DNA from: Moringa oleifera
Lineage: Eukaryota; Streptophyta; Magnoliopsida; Brassicales; Moringaceae
DNA: 64,000 bases
Direction: 5' to 3'
Assembly (NCBI GenBank): GCA_021397835.1
Contig: JAJFZO010000742.1
Span: 1,435,001-1,499,000, forward strand
The notes beneath the pieces are model-generated. The model was given only the letters and a program-made list of their open reading frames with translations. It was not told the DNA's origin and did no database searches. How positions within the stretch are numbered: position 1 is the stretch's first letter; each line of letters starts with the position of its first letter. Of this stretch, positions 24,823 through 36,791 are shown in pieces. A program made the translations under genes and the position numbers.

Positions 24823-25680
24823 GACCTTTTTTTCTGCAGATATTACGTGAACCTTGTACTCATTACTCGAGTTGTTCAGCAATTGTAGTCTAAGTTGGTG
24901 CAAGCCTGATGCTGTTAACAGATTTAGTTACTTTCATTTGTTCGTAGTTCGGAGTTCTTTAAGGTTTTCTTTTTTCTTTCTCAACTTCGGTCAGAGTTGT
25001 GAGCCCAAAAGGAGGAGTGAAAAGCAAATTCGATTGAAATAATTCTTTGGTCCAGTCTTTTATTATTTGCCAACTTTAGATAGCTGGCAAAATCATGTAA
25101 TAGAATTTGGTATGAAGCTTTGCTGAGAGCTGTTCCAAGTGCATAATATCAATATGAATGAATTTGCAAATTATCCATATTATCGTAGTTCCATCTACCT
25201 TTTCTCTACTGTTGACTTGCTAGTAAACTTGAGGTTGTGGTAATTAAGCTAAGACTTTGATGATGCATATATCAAGATAAAGTCATCTAGATCAAACTTA
25301 AATTTGGACTGCTAAATCATTCAACTCTTTTTGGTCTTTTATTTTGGTAACTGTGATTCAGAATCAGTAGTTTCCAAGCCAAGCATACATTAGAGGGGAT
25401 GGTGAAAGCATGAACCTTCAAAAATCATCTTACAAGCTCTAATTCCTTCAATTTAAGCTAAAGTGAAATAAAAGGCACAGATTTTTAATAGATATTATAG
25501 TACATGTAGGTTCGATGATAAATTAGAACTACAAACTCTTTGGTTAATCATAAAAGCATAAGATTATTTGGATGAAAGTGAATATGCTTGAATACATTAA
25601 CCACATTGTTGTAGTTCCATCATCTTACATATAATATGATATTTTTAAAGTGCAAGTAGTCACAATTTGTCAACATGATG
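24823..25680. other. Convergent intergenic region holding both 3' untranslated regions
   Basis: No coding pattern. It separates the stop codons of the two tail-to-tail host genes, so both transcripts must end here. Several ATAAT- or AATAA-like hexamers occur; none can be chosen as the polyadenylation signal from sequence alone. Confidence 0.6.
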
Positions 25681-28600
25681 TTATTGAAGATAGGGAGTAA
25701 AAGCTCCCAAAACTTCCTTGTAAACTGGCTTCTTGAAATCTACTGCCTGGATAGAAAATGAGGAAAGAAAAATGAATGAACTATACTATTAAACTCTATC
25801 ATTATGTTTAAACTAACATGAATATAATAAAATCTACCCACAAGCTCAATTATTTGTTCAGGTGACATCCATGACCACTGGCCAAACTCGGGTTTTTCCG
25901 TCCCATCACCCAAAAGATTGATTTCTTCCTCTTTCCCAGTGAATTTCAGGAGAAACCTGCATTTTTCATCTGTCAATTAACAAGATAAATTGAATTCAAA
26001 TTTTAGATTTATGTACCAAATAGTTAAAACGGCGTTGAGTACTCTTTGGAATCAACTAAAGTGACAGCTCAAAAGGGAATTAACAAAACTAAAAGGGTCC
26101 ACATATACATAGTGTATGGTAAAACATAAACTACATAACTACATCTGCAAATGAAAAACAGTTTCTACATTCTGATCCAATCATAATAATATGTCAGGTA
26201 ATAGAAGTAGATGTATATTCATGTTCTGAAATGCAGTTAAATGGATCCAGGATTGAAGCATCAAAAACTTAATCTGATTTATGATCCTTTAGACAACCCA
26301 ACCAAAGATATCTCTACATTTCTGGTTTACATAGTATGATGTACTGAACTATATACAGTGTGACTCACCACTTCTGAGCTTGACCTTTCCAGTCTGATCC
26401 CCATTGATGTTTAAGTTTTTCACAGACTTCTGGTGGGAAGTCATATGTCAACCAGTAAGGCACCTGCAATGGAAAAACCAATGAAAAACACAGGACTGAG
26501 ATTAAAGGACGAGGGCTACTTCTTTGCAAAACTATGGTATATTAAACATTTGCAGGAACATAATGGTAACGGAAAGCTGCAGAAACTGAAAATTCTATTA
26601 TACAACAATCTTTACTAGGCAAGAGAAAGGACTTGAGGGTTTTCTCCAATCAGCTCATCCTTTCTCATTACAAAGCATACCTGTTTATAGTCTTCTAGGC
26701 AATGCCAGTTCTTACACTATCAAAGATATGCTACTTGGATATTATGTATAAGTATTCCTAAGTATTATTACTAAGAGACACATGTCAATCATTGTGTATC
26801 CTCCCAAGGACCACAGTTTGATTATTTCACATGTCATGTACTATTACAATTATTATTAGATCCTTTTCAACATGAGTTGAATATGTAGTGGGAATAAAGC
26901 AGCTGTCAGGTGTAATGCCATGGTGAGGTCCAACGTATAATTGGGGCAATCCTCAATTATAGCATGTCCATTATGTGGCCCTGCTTCTACTGCTACAATA
27001 GGGCATCACTAACAGTATTTCACTGGTTGTCCAACAGTGCTATGAGACAGGTGACAATTTTTTTCTGCCATAAAGTTAAGGTAAAATCCCTAAGCTTATG
27101 GTATCAAGAAGCAAACATTTGTGACCTTGTGAGGGATATTTTTTGAGTTCTTCATCACTCAATATAGGGAGGTAGATTTCTTGATTGGAGCTTGATACTT
27201 TGTACTGCTACTGCAAAGAACTTGTACACGCTTATGAGCTCAAGGGTTCTTACAGGAATGATGGATTTGATAGGAAATAAGGGATCACAGAGGGATTTAA
27301 GGGGTTGAGGACAAAAGGAAGCAGTTGTTTTTGCAAACAGGAAGGATTGTAATCACTCTTGACACTTGTTGCTCAAATGAAAGCTGTGAAGGATGCAGCT
27401 TGGCCTTCTTCGTGGATTTAGTAAGAGTAGCAAAGGTGATTACTTCAGAAGTCTTCACTAGATGTCCTGGTAGGGTTTATAGTAGTCTAGACACTAGAGA
27501 GACTATTTAGGACTTCTAGAGCTTAAATTCCAAAAAGTTAGTTCCCTCTGTCACTTATAAGGTTCTGAAGTATCCTTTTCATAATGGTAGCAGGATATAA
27601 CAAAAGAGTCAAGAAAACTGTCTAATTTGGAGAATCACTCAGAGCGAGAACCACAGGGCATACTCAAGATTTTCACTCTTAGACCAAGGATGGGACTGTG
27701 TGCCAGGGACACTAAGAAAAACAAAGAATCAAGTAGATATAGTGTACACTAGAGAAGATAATAGAAAGTAAAGAACCATGAAAAGAGAGGAGATTATAGA
27801 CATAACAAGGAACCAGGTTCTAATACTACTTTCAACATGATATCATTCAAAATTTTAAATGCAGAATGATTACCGTGCAAGAGAAGGGGCTTGAAGGTTT
27901 TCTCCAACCGACTCTACACTTTCTAATTACAAAGCATAGCCACTTATAGTGCTTTTAACTTTCCCAATCTATCCTAGGATGTAGTGCAACCTTCAAGAAC
28001 TGTCCCACTGAAGTGATAAAATGTAATGCAAGGATGAAAAGGAAAATTTTGGTACAGGGTTCAGGGAGAAGGCCCGGTGGTGGGGGAAGGGATCTAGAAA
28101 ACCAAACCTCTGCAAGAACCTCTGCTGACTTGATGCCTGTCTCTTCTGTTAATTCCCTGATGGCTGCTCCTTTTGGATCTTCACCCTCATCAATCCCACC
28201 CTATTTAACATAGTAAAAGGAAACACCATAAAAATCTTAAGTAAAGTAGCTAATCCATATATAAGTTGTATGCGACGTGTATAACTATGAGGAGCAGCAA
28301 TTGAACCTTAAATTACATTAAGTTCCTGTTTACTACTAAATTATCACAAATTCATGTCACATATGAATGTCATTCATTGAGATCTATATAGTAATTCAAA
28401 TACAGGGTACTCCATATAAAAACACACTCCTAAATTCCCATCCCTTACTCCCCCTTCCCTCCTGGCGCAAGGAAAAGAAGAAAGAAGCAAGAAAAAGAAA
28501 AAGAACTCCGTACATCTACTTCTTTCAAACATTTTGAATCAATTGTGTTCAAAATTAATAGCTCAGATTTGATTAAAACTTTGCCAATGAAGAGTATATC

Positions 28601-29389
28601 AACATCAAGTATTACAACAAGTATGCCTACTAGATCTAACTATGATTAAAGATGTCTTGTATATGCTGCCAGAATTTGTTCATAGATTAGGACCATGTTC
28701 AAATGGTAATTTGAACTTGATAGGCAATCGCTAACTCCATAAATTATCCTTGAGCAATACAATAAACTCTTTTGATCTATTTAATATGATTGGATCCCAT
28801 AACGAGATAACACAATACAACAAATGGTTCAAGAATTTCCATGAGAACTTGAGTTAATTCTTCCTTTGTTTTCCATTTTATGCAGCATATCAAATTGAAT
28901 TATGCAATAATAAGATTATTCAGTACTAATAAATTTATTATCATTTTTTCTTTCAAGTGAATATATAAATCTGTAATTTCTAGTTCATAGATGTAATCTC
29001 TGTAATAAGACTACCCAGATCCAATCTGATGTTCTGCAATTCTTTTCATCATGTAATCAGCTTTCAGGGGTGAGAGATGGCCTCTGAGGAAAGTTAAGCT
29101 GTAATTGGGGAAATCAATCTTAAAAAGAACTTCATATGGAGTGGGCTTGCGTAACTACGTTAATCATCTTTTGAAGGAGACAAATGGGAGACAAATCCAG
29201 AAGTCGTATCATGAGTCAGACAAAATTTTTCAATTTCCTAGCTTTTAGTACTAGAAATTGCATCTCAGCAGGGAAGTAGAGATACGCCTAGAAACTATGC
29301 AGTGGATGTGGCACTATAACAACTCTGTTTAAGAAGTTTGGCAGCCTAGAGGTGTTTAGTGACTGGTGTGCACATTGTTTAACATTAAC

Positions 29390-29434
<45 letters not shown>

Positions 29435-30177
29435 CTTACTTTAGAGCTAGAGTGGCTATAGCAGATTTATGTTTGGTGGTCTTTTCGCGAATTAATATTA
29501 TTTCATCCGAAAGGAGAAGGAAAAATTGAAAAAAAAAAAAAAAGAAAAGAAAAAGCTACTAAGTCTCCTAGGAAAGATCCAATGAAAGACACTTCTACTT
29601 TGTTCACAAGGCTCTCTTTATCTCATATAAAGTGTTGTTCAAAACCCACTATTGACTAGACATGTAAGAGTCAATACTCCACAGGTGCTCTCTGAAAGCA
29701 AGTTTAAAGCATAGCCTAGACCAGCCCAACTAACAGCACAGTGCTAAGAAGCCTACTGAGCAAGAAGTAATCGGAATGAGTCCCTCCTCCCAACTATTGC
29801 TGAGAGCAGGTCATAGCCATAACTTCCTTCCAACTAAACTGCTTAAGAACCACGAAATCACTAGCCTCCAGCAGTGAAAGCTTTATGTTACTAAAAGAGT
29901 AGTATTCTCCTTTAATTTCTCATGATCCCATGGAAATCCTAAAGATTAACCTCCAAAATTCCACTCTTTTGGTTTTTCTCCTTTCGATATTGAACGGCTA
30001 ATATATTTAGATAGATAGACATGCTACTATATATATATATATATAAATATATATCAAAAATCAAAGTTCCATAAATTTGAAACATGACATAAACACATAC
30101 AAGGATCAAAATAAACAAATGGAAGGTAAAATCTGAAATTAATTTCTGCTGTTCCCCTCCCTTCCCAACCTCCACCG

Positions 30178-30220
<43 letters not shown>

Positions 30221-31195
30221 AGAAAGGAAAAGATTGCAACAAAAAGTTTCACCAAAGAATCATTAGAATTAATTAAAAGTACATAGTAGTCACCATGCAA
30301 CCAAAAAGAATTCAAAAATGAAAATAAACCAAACTAACAAATTCACTCTTTAAGAATTAAGAGTTACATTATAAATACACCCCTTGGTTAATACTTTTTA
30401 ATATAACACTTCACAAAGAATTTTTTGCTCTAGAGGAAACTTTGTCGATTGCATCATTTACACTGTTAATTTTTTAAACAGACCTATTCTAATTTCATTG
30501 TTGAAAAGCAAATGCAAGTCACCTAAAACCTTTCCTCATTTAGACTCTTTTCAGAGAAAGAATATTGCAAAAAAAAAAAAAAAACTAAACAAATGTTATA
30601 ATCACTTCAATCTTAATATTAATAGCATAACAACTTAGGAAAACCGCCTAAACCAAATGATGATAAGTAGAGCAAAACATTTCTCACAAATAGTCCCGAA
30701 AAGTGCTAAAGCTTATTTATGACTAAGCCATAATTAAACACATAATACCCCAAGAATTTCTACAAATTATAACAAAATTTACCTGTGGCATTTGCCAAGC
30801 ATCGGGTATATCCAACCTTGAAGCAGCAAAAATCTGCAAAATGCGAAATCTATATGAATTCATTATTGTGTGCACGCACACACAATATATTGCTGTGAGA
30901 TTTACGAATGTTAATTAATGTTAACCTTTTTGGAAGAATTGATGAGACAAATGCCAACGTTTTTTCTGTAACCTTGAGGAGGAGAATCCATGGACGATGA
31001 TAATGATGATGCCGATGATGAACACTGAGCACAAAAGATCAGACTGGGAGGACTACCATACAGAAGTGGCAGCTTAGCGAAGTTAAACAACCTGGAAGGG
31101 TATTTTGGGAAGAAAGAAATTAGACGGGAAGGAGCCAGTGGGGAAGAGGACCGATGAAGCGGAGAATGAATGAGAGCGGATCGGCATAATGCCAT
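25681..31195 (-). CDS. NUDT26: Chloroplast Nudix hydrolase (diadenosine polyphosphate/ppGpp pyrophosphohydrolase type), 6 exons
   Basis: Minus-strand gene. Coding exons: 31195-30926, 30833-30783, 28200-28108, 26463-26369, 25956-25842 and 25746-25681. All introns are GT-AG and the total of 690 nt encodes 229 residues without a stop. Residues 1-68 are rich in Ser, Arg and Pro with few acidic residues, as in a chloroplast transit peptide. The core starts at M69 ([18 protein letters not shown]). The Nudix box G-x5-E-x7-R-E-L-x-E-E-x-G-I is complete at 108-130, encoded by exon 3, with the metal-binding REL-EE glutamates. [13 protein letters not shown] (exon 2) and [19 protein letters not shown] (exons 4-5) are typical of the plant Ap4A hydrolase/RppH-like branch. 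Arabidopsis NUDT26/27 (216 and 227 residues from memory) cleave Ap4A-type dinucleotides, and NUDT26 also ppGpp, in chloroplasts. Assignment to 26 rather than 27 rests mainly on the neighbouring gene. Intron 2 is 2.58 kb and intron 3 is 1.64 kb. Confidence 0.94.
26587..27990 (-). mobile_element. Degenerate short LTR element (TRIM/Copia-like) in intron 3 of the Nudix gene
   Basis: Two related segments, 26591 onward and 27851 onward, share GCAAGAGAA, then TTGARGGTTTTCTCC, then CATTACAAAGCATA-like blocks, at a distance of 1260 bp. Just before the second copy, at about 27812-27826, the plus strand reads GGTTCTAATACTAC. Its complement resembles a decayed initiator-tRNA-Met primer site (TGGTATCAGAGCC), placed and oriented as expected for a minus-strand LTR element. 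The interior shows no gag or pol pattern. Ends and target duplication were not found, so the borders are approximate. Confidence 0.45.
29392..29430. repeat. (AT)n microsatellite in intron 2
   Basis: About 19 uninterrupted AT units; prone to slippage. Confidence 0.9.
30178..30210. repeat. Homopolymer C33 (G33 on the transcribed sense strand), followed by A11
   Basis: Thirty-three consecutive C, then eleven A, in intron 2. In the pre-mRNA of the Nudix gene this is a run of G. Length is unreliable in any sequencing method. Confidence 0.9.
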
Positions 31196-32572
31196 GTCAC
31201 TACAGTAAAGCGTGATTTTCAGGCTGGAATATCATTTAAAAAATTTGTAAATTAAATTAAAAAACAAAACAATATTATTTAAAAAATAATTAAATTTGAT
31301 TTTTATTTTAAATCTCAAAGAATCGTTTAAATTAATTATATATATATATATTAAATTTTAATTTATTTAAATTTAAATTATTTTGCTAATTTAAACTAAA
31401 AATTTTAAATAGATAATTTAAAGATTATAAAAAATTTAAATAATATAATAAATATAAAAAAATTTGTATAACGAATTTTAACAAAAATTTAAGAAAATAT
31501 TCAACTTATCATCTTAAAAATTTTAAAAAACTAATATTAAAAATATTTTTTAATTTTATATTATCAAAATTTTAAAAAACTATTAAAAATAATTCGTGAC
31601 CTAAATATTATTTAAAATTAAAAATTAACTTAAAAGAATATAAAATTTATTTAAATTATTTTTAAGATAATTTTTAATAATAAAAATAATATTGATTTTT
31701 TAAACTCAAGATAAGTATTGTACGATAGTGCACTCTGTACAACGCTAAATTGCTACCTTAAGGATTTATGGTCGAATGATAATCATTGATTTGATCTTTT
31801 GTTTGATAATAAATGAAGTGCACCTTGAAGATTTTTTTGTGTTGCCCTTAGTCGTAAGGCTTGATATTAAGTTATCGGGATATTATTTGGATGTCATTTA
31901 GAGGTACATTGTGTTGTAGCATTCAAGACATTTTTGTCTTATATTTTATTCTAATTTATGACTATGAAGGTGTGATCTCATTTCAAAAGATAGATTTGAT
32001 TGAGACCACCAAAATTCTTTGATTTCATGCTTGATCTAGAAGTTTTATTTTCTTTTTGAAATTAAGAATATATAAAAATTTTATTAAATTTAACTCTCAT
32101 AATTGAAGTTATATATATAATTTGGTATAAACAATCAACATATTTAGTGTTTAAACAACAAGTATACAATCAATCTTATGTTCTTCAACAAATATCGAAA
32201 TTATATGGAGACATAAATTGATATAAAATATTTTTTATTTTTTATTTTTTATTTAATCATAGGTATTGGCTATTAACTTTTATACCTAGAGTTTTTTTTT
32301 TTAAGAAAAAATATCAATGCTAGTTTTTAATCTAACCAAAAACATACGATACACAAAATATTACAATAATATTTTTTATTAATAAAATATCCATTTACAT
32401 TTATATTTTGCGTCCATTATCAGAAACAAAAGTAACATACTATTTACATATTTATCTCAATGATTTGACATTCAAATATTTATCACAGCAAACACACTAA
32501 TCAACCTTGCATTGATCTTCAATCAAATTTACAACTTTATAAGAACAAGTTTAGATCAATTTATAATCTCAA
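31196..32572. other. Promoter side of the Nudix gene and AT-rich spacer
   Basis: About 31230-31710 is nearly pure A/T with many TTTAAA and TAAAAAT words. No coding pattern and no recognisable transposon end on either strand up to the Copia fragment. Confidence 0.5.
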
Positions 32573-34290
32573 TTATGAGAGATAAGTTTCACCATTGTTA
32601 CCCATGTCAATGACCTTTCCTTTTGCATTGTCTTCAAGTATTATGTGGTTTCTTTTTCTTTGCAAATTTAGCGGACCTAGGATCGTATTGCCGATCATGT
32701 GCCTTAAGCACGTACTATCAAGGAACCACTTGCCTTTGAATTTTTTGTTTATTTTCTTACAATCATACCTCAAAAAATAGACTTTGATGCCTACTTTTCA
32801 ATGGCCTTATATGGGTTAGCAAATATGCCTTTGGATACCCAAATCATTTTTGCATTACTTTTTGATCTACATCTAGATGCAATATATCCTTTATAACAGT
32901 ATATGCATCTATCTACCTTTTGCAAGAAAGTTTTGACAAAAAAATTTTAATTATGGTTTTGAAATTTTGATAGCCTATATCTTAAGCTACTTTTGTCAAA
33001 ATTACATATTTAACTTCCTATTAGCATGTTTAAGGCCTTTTGGCCTTTATTGAACTTCTTAAGAAGTAGTTTTAATCTATCTACCTCTTTTCTCAATTCT
33101 TCATTTTTCTTTCTATAATTATAGCTATTTTCTAGTTTTTTTTTTTAGTCTCTATCACTAGTTATAATTTTTACTTTTCATCTTTCAGTTTATCATAGCT
33201 TATCCTAATATTAGCATGCTTCTACTTTAAGGCACCTAGTTTAAATTATTGTCTTTCTAATCGTTCATATGTTTCCTTAAATGCACTAGACAACTTATCA
33301 TATGTCATATTTGACTCAAAGATAGAGTCACTTACCTCATTTTCATTTTCATGTGTCATAAAGCACACGTTGGCCATTACTTGCTCTCTTTCACTTTAGA
33401 AGTAGCTTTTTCATTATCAATCCTAAGTGACCTTTAAAACCTTCTTCTTGAATTTTTATTTATTCAATATAGGGCATTCAACATGAATTTTCTTAGGATC
33501 TTATACTCATAACAAGTAATGGACTCATTCTTTGTCTCAAACCACAAACCATTTTTTCTTCTCTTTTTCATTATTCTCAAAAATTCTTTTTATTCTTCAG
33601 GAATTGTTTGAATCTTCTAATGATAAGTATTATGTCATCTTCATCACTAGAAACCTTCTGTTCATAAGCGGTGGATTTGAAAGTAGTAACTTTCTTCTTC
33701 TTCACATCTTTTTCTTTCTTGCCTTTCAACACTATCTCATGGGTCATAAGTGATCCCATGCGTTCTTGAAGTAGCAATTTCTTGAGTCCTTAGTTTCGTT
33801 ACTCATCATCAATTCCAGGTCCTGCTGTGAAAAAGGACACAAAAGAATTTTTCTAACTATTTCCTCATTAGAGATAAGATCTACTATAAGTCTTTAAAGC
33901 ATTGATAATGTCAGTGAACCTAGTTGTTTTCTCAAGTTTCATTTTAAATAATTCATAATTGTGAACTAGTTTGGTAATTTTGGATTCCTTAACTTGATTA
34001 GTTCCTTCATGGGTGAGTTTTAGTATCCGTTAAACCGCATGGGTGCTTTCACGTGCACAAATTTTATTAAATTCTTCTTTATCTAGGGAGTAATGTAAGA
34101 TATTAGTGGCCTTAACATTAGATCATCCTTCTTTTTGTCATCCTCATTTTATTCATTTTCTCCTTTCCTAGCCGCCTTCCTATAGAGGATTTTAGTAGGG
34201 ATACAGGGTTCCATTTTTTACTAATTTTCAAAGATCGAAGTTAATTGATCCAAAATATATTTTCATTAGTCTAGTCTTTCAATAGCCATA
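32573..34290 (-). pseudogene. Copia gag and protease remnant
   Basis: The minus strand begins near 34283 with MAIERLD and KYILDQLTSIFEN-like sequence. At 33777-33577 it reads ERMGSLMTHEIVLKGKKEKD, then SSDEDDIILIIRRFKQFLKN, matching the Copia gag C-terminus (ELIGSLMTHE, then RRFKRFLRK). A decayed zinc knuckle ITCYEYKILRKF lies near 33510, with Tyr replacing the second Cys. The protease piece at 32740-32640 has KWFLDSTCLRHMIGN, where the family has LDSGCSRHMTG, so the catalytic Asp is present but the Gly is lost. The frame is interrupted several times. Confidence 0.82.
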
Positions 34291-34413
34291 GTCAATACTA
34301 TCAAAGTATTAGAATCTAGATGTAGAAAGTCTTTCTACTATATTTGATGATATGGTTTCCATATGTAATCTTTACCTTTAAACAATTAAAATTTTATATT
34401 CTAAGAACACCTT

Positions 34414-34425
34414 GCTTTGATACTG
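34414..34425 (-). other. Primer-binding site of the Copia fragment
   Basis: The complement reads CAGTATCAAAGC, close to TGGTATCAGAGC, the initiator-tRNA-Met site common in plant Copia elements. It lies 2 bp inside the LTR end. Confidence 0.75.
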
Positions 34426-34427
34426 CT

Positions 34428-35505
34428 TGTTGGCCCTAAAGTAGTAACTTAAAAGGCGAAAATTTGGTATTTTGAATTTTATTGCTTACTCAGTAAGATT
34501 ATCATCTCTAGGTATTTTCTTACTAATTACAAGTATGCAAAAAACAGATATAATGTAGTGATTAAAGAGAGAAGGGTAAGAGAAAGCAAACACAATAAAT
34601 TTTTATGTGGTTCGACTATCTCTATTTTTGTCCACACCTCTAAGTAATCCACTCGAGGATTTTTCACTGCTTTTTTAATCACGTATATATTTAGCTATCT
34701 TTATTCAAGATTTTCTAACAAAATGACTTCCTTCATCTTAAATCTAATTTCTCATAATAAATATTGAAAACCTTTATTATACCTTAACTAGGATTTACAA
34801 TGAGGTGAATCCTTTTACCTTATGAACTCAAACCTTACAATGAAAAATGATTGTAATCTCAAGAAGAAATTCTCTCAAATAGTGGATGTATATAATGAAG
34901 ATATATCTCTCAATTGATTTGCTCAAAGATATGAAAGTGAGAAGCAAAAAAGATGGCTTAGAAGGAACACTATAACCTGAGTTAAAAGAGTAAGAAACAC
35001 AATGAAGTTCGTTACCAAGAAAACCATTTGAGAACCTACTAATACATATTTCAAATTTATGATTATTACTCACAATAAGGCAATGAGGACTCATGTTAAA
35101 AATATTCAGTCGACTAGATTTTATAATTAGTAAAAGCAAAAATTCAAAATCTCGAAGATTCGGTTGACCACTTTTCCCAATCCAACTGATCGAATTAGGT
35201 AAAAGTTTTAGCCACTTTTATACTGGATTTGAAATCTCTATTTAATTTAGAATCATAATTTGATTGATTATTTCAGATAGAACTTATGCCTTATTTTTAA
35301 CATATAATTTAGATATTGATTTTAATGTTTCAAGCATTTGAATGGCCCAATGCTAATGTGTATGGGTATTTTTCCATCTCTCTTATTCCTCTAATACTTT
35401 TCAAGTTCTTTTAAAGTATAATTTGGTCCAAAACCTTTTATGGAACTTTAATAAAGTTTTGGTCTAAAAACATGTAATTTTTAAAAGATTTTTTTTTTAG
35501 CAACA
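34428..35505 (-). repeat. 5' LTR of the Copia fragment (1078 bp)
   Basis: Bounded by TGTTG at 34428 and CAACA at 35501-35505, i.e. a 5-bp inverted TG...CA terminus. The primer site adjoins the inner end. The outer end is inferred from the terminus only, because no partner LTR is present to confirm it. Confidence 0.6.
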
Positions 35506-36407
35506 CTAGAAAGAGTGACATGGAAACTACAATGTCACACTATGTTGTAGGAATATTGGTTTCTTAAATACTTAATTAGTAATTCCATAGGGTTAACATT
35601 ATCATATGGAGCAATACAATCAAAACAAAAAAAAAAAAAAATTCAAACAACCCCACATCGTTTTGAGAGTTTAAAACAACACAACATCATTTAAACCCTT
35701 GTTAGAGTGATATTGTTTTTGCATGATTATGATCAATTATCTCCCCAAACATCGTATATTTAGGATAATCTAATCTAACATAAGTCTTACAATTAACTTA
35801 GGCTGAAACATAAACCGTTTAGTTGTAGATTGTTTTCTTTTTAGGAAAGACGAGTGTAATATATGGGTCAAACTCTATAATTCAATCAATAACAGCCATG
35901 TGGACTCAATATTATTAAGTGAGATCGAACAACCTGGTTTCACATAATAAGTCCAGCTAAATAAATATGTCTTGGATAGATTAACATATATTTGATAGAA
36001 ACCATAGTCCAAATGATCTTTTTTAAACCGATCTTTCAAAAAATCTTAGCAAAGACACTAAAAAATTAAGAAGATCTTGGACTTAACCCTATGAATTAGG
36101 GAAAAATTCCTATCATATATAACCATAACCAAATGCCCATAAAAGACACATATGGCTCTTATTTAATTGATATTTTTATGACTCTTTGAGAACAGATGCT
36201 AGCTTAAGCTTTAGAGTTTCTATCAATTTTGTAAGTCTCTCGAGTTTTGATCTTCTTTAAATTTGGGTGAGATTCATCTTTAAACATCTAATACAACCTA
36301 TAATCCCATGAAACTATAAAAATTTTGGCAATAATCTAAGTCTTGGAGATTCAAATACCAAACTTTAAAACTTTTACAATTAAACCAACTTCTGTCATAA
36401 AAAGATG

Positions 36408-36412
36408 CAATC
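36408..36412. other. Unoccupied target site (CAATC) of the second Gypsy element
   Basis: Copy A1 reads GCAATCGAATGAAG. In copy A2 the corresponding ACAATC and CAATCGAATAAGG are split by the element at 51798-60814. A1 therefore shows the pre-insertion state. Confidence 0.85.
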
Positions 36413-36791
36413 GAATGAAGAAAAAATTATATAATCCTTTTGAAGTTATAAAAATTTTGTAGGTGTCTTTGTAAGATTATACTTGAACTCCCTCATTCAT
36501 GTTCTTAATTAATCTTTACACACTTTATAAGTCTCACTTGTCTTGTTACTTACTATGTTGCGAGAAATAAACTTACATTAGAGCTTATATTGAATATAAA
36601 TAAATAAGAATGAACACCTTTTAAGAAAATTTTAAAATAAAAAATAACATTGAAAATTAAAAGTCTTAGGAACATTTAAATCTTTATTTTTTTTTCGATT
36701 TTGTACATGTAATTGATAATTACACATATTATTGACCTTTTATAGCTGCAAAAATGCTCAAATTCACTTTCTACTTCATAATAGGAAGGCC

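Larger units (their letters stand above)
28201..30782. other. Intron 2 of the Nudix gene (2.58 kb), with simple repeats
   Basis: Long, non-coding, AT-rich, between exons 2 and 3. Apart from the two simple repeats listed separately and several A-runs, I see no transposon ends or coding remnants that I can name. Confidence 0.7.
32573..35505 (-). mobile_element. Truncated Ty1/Copia retrotransposon (5' LTR, gag, protease)
   Basis: On the minus strand an LTR (35505-34428), a primer site, a gag remnant and a protease piece follow in order. The element then stops near 32573, without integrase, RT or a 3' LTR. The order gag-protease and the initiator-Met-type primer site identify Copia. The 3' part is lost by deletion or by an unresolved rearrangement. 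Confidence 0.8.

Noticed and set aside
24066..24903. Minus-strand ORFs overlapping the glycosyltransferase gene
   Set aside because: They are shadows of a well-conserved plus-strand coding exon.
30054..30242. 62-codon minus-strand ORF with a polyglycine tract
   Set aside because: The glycine run is the translation of the C33 homopolymer within an intron.
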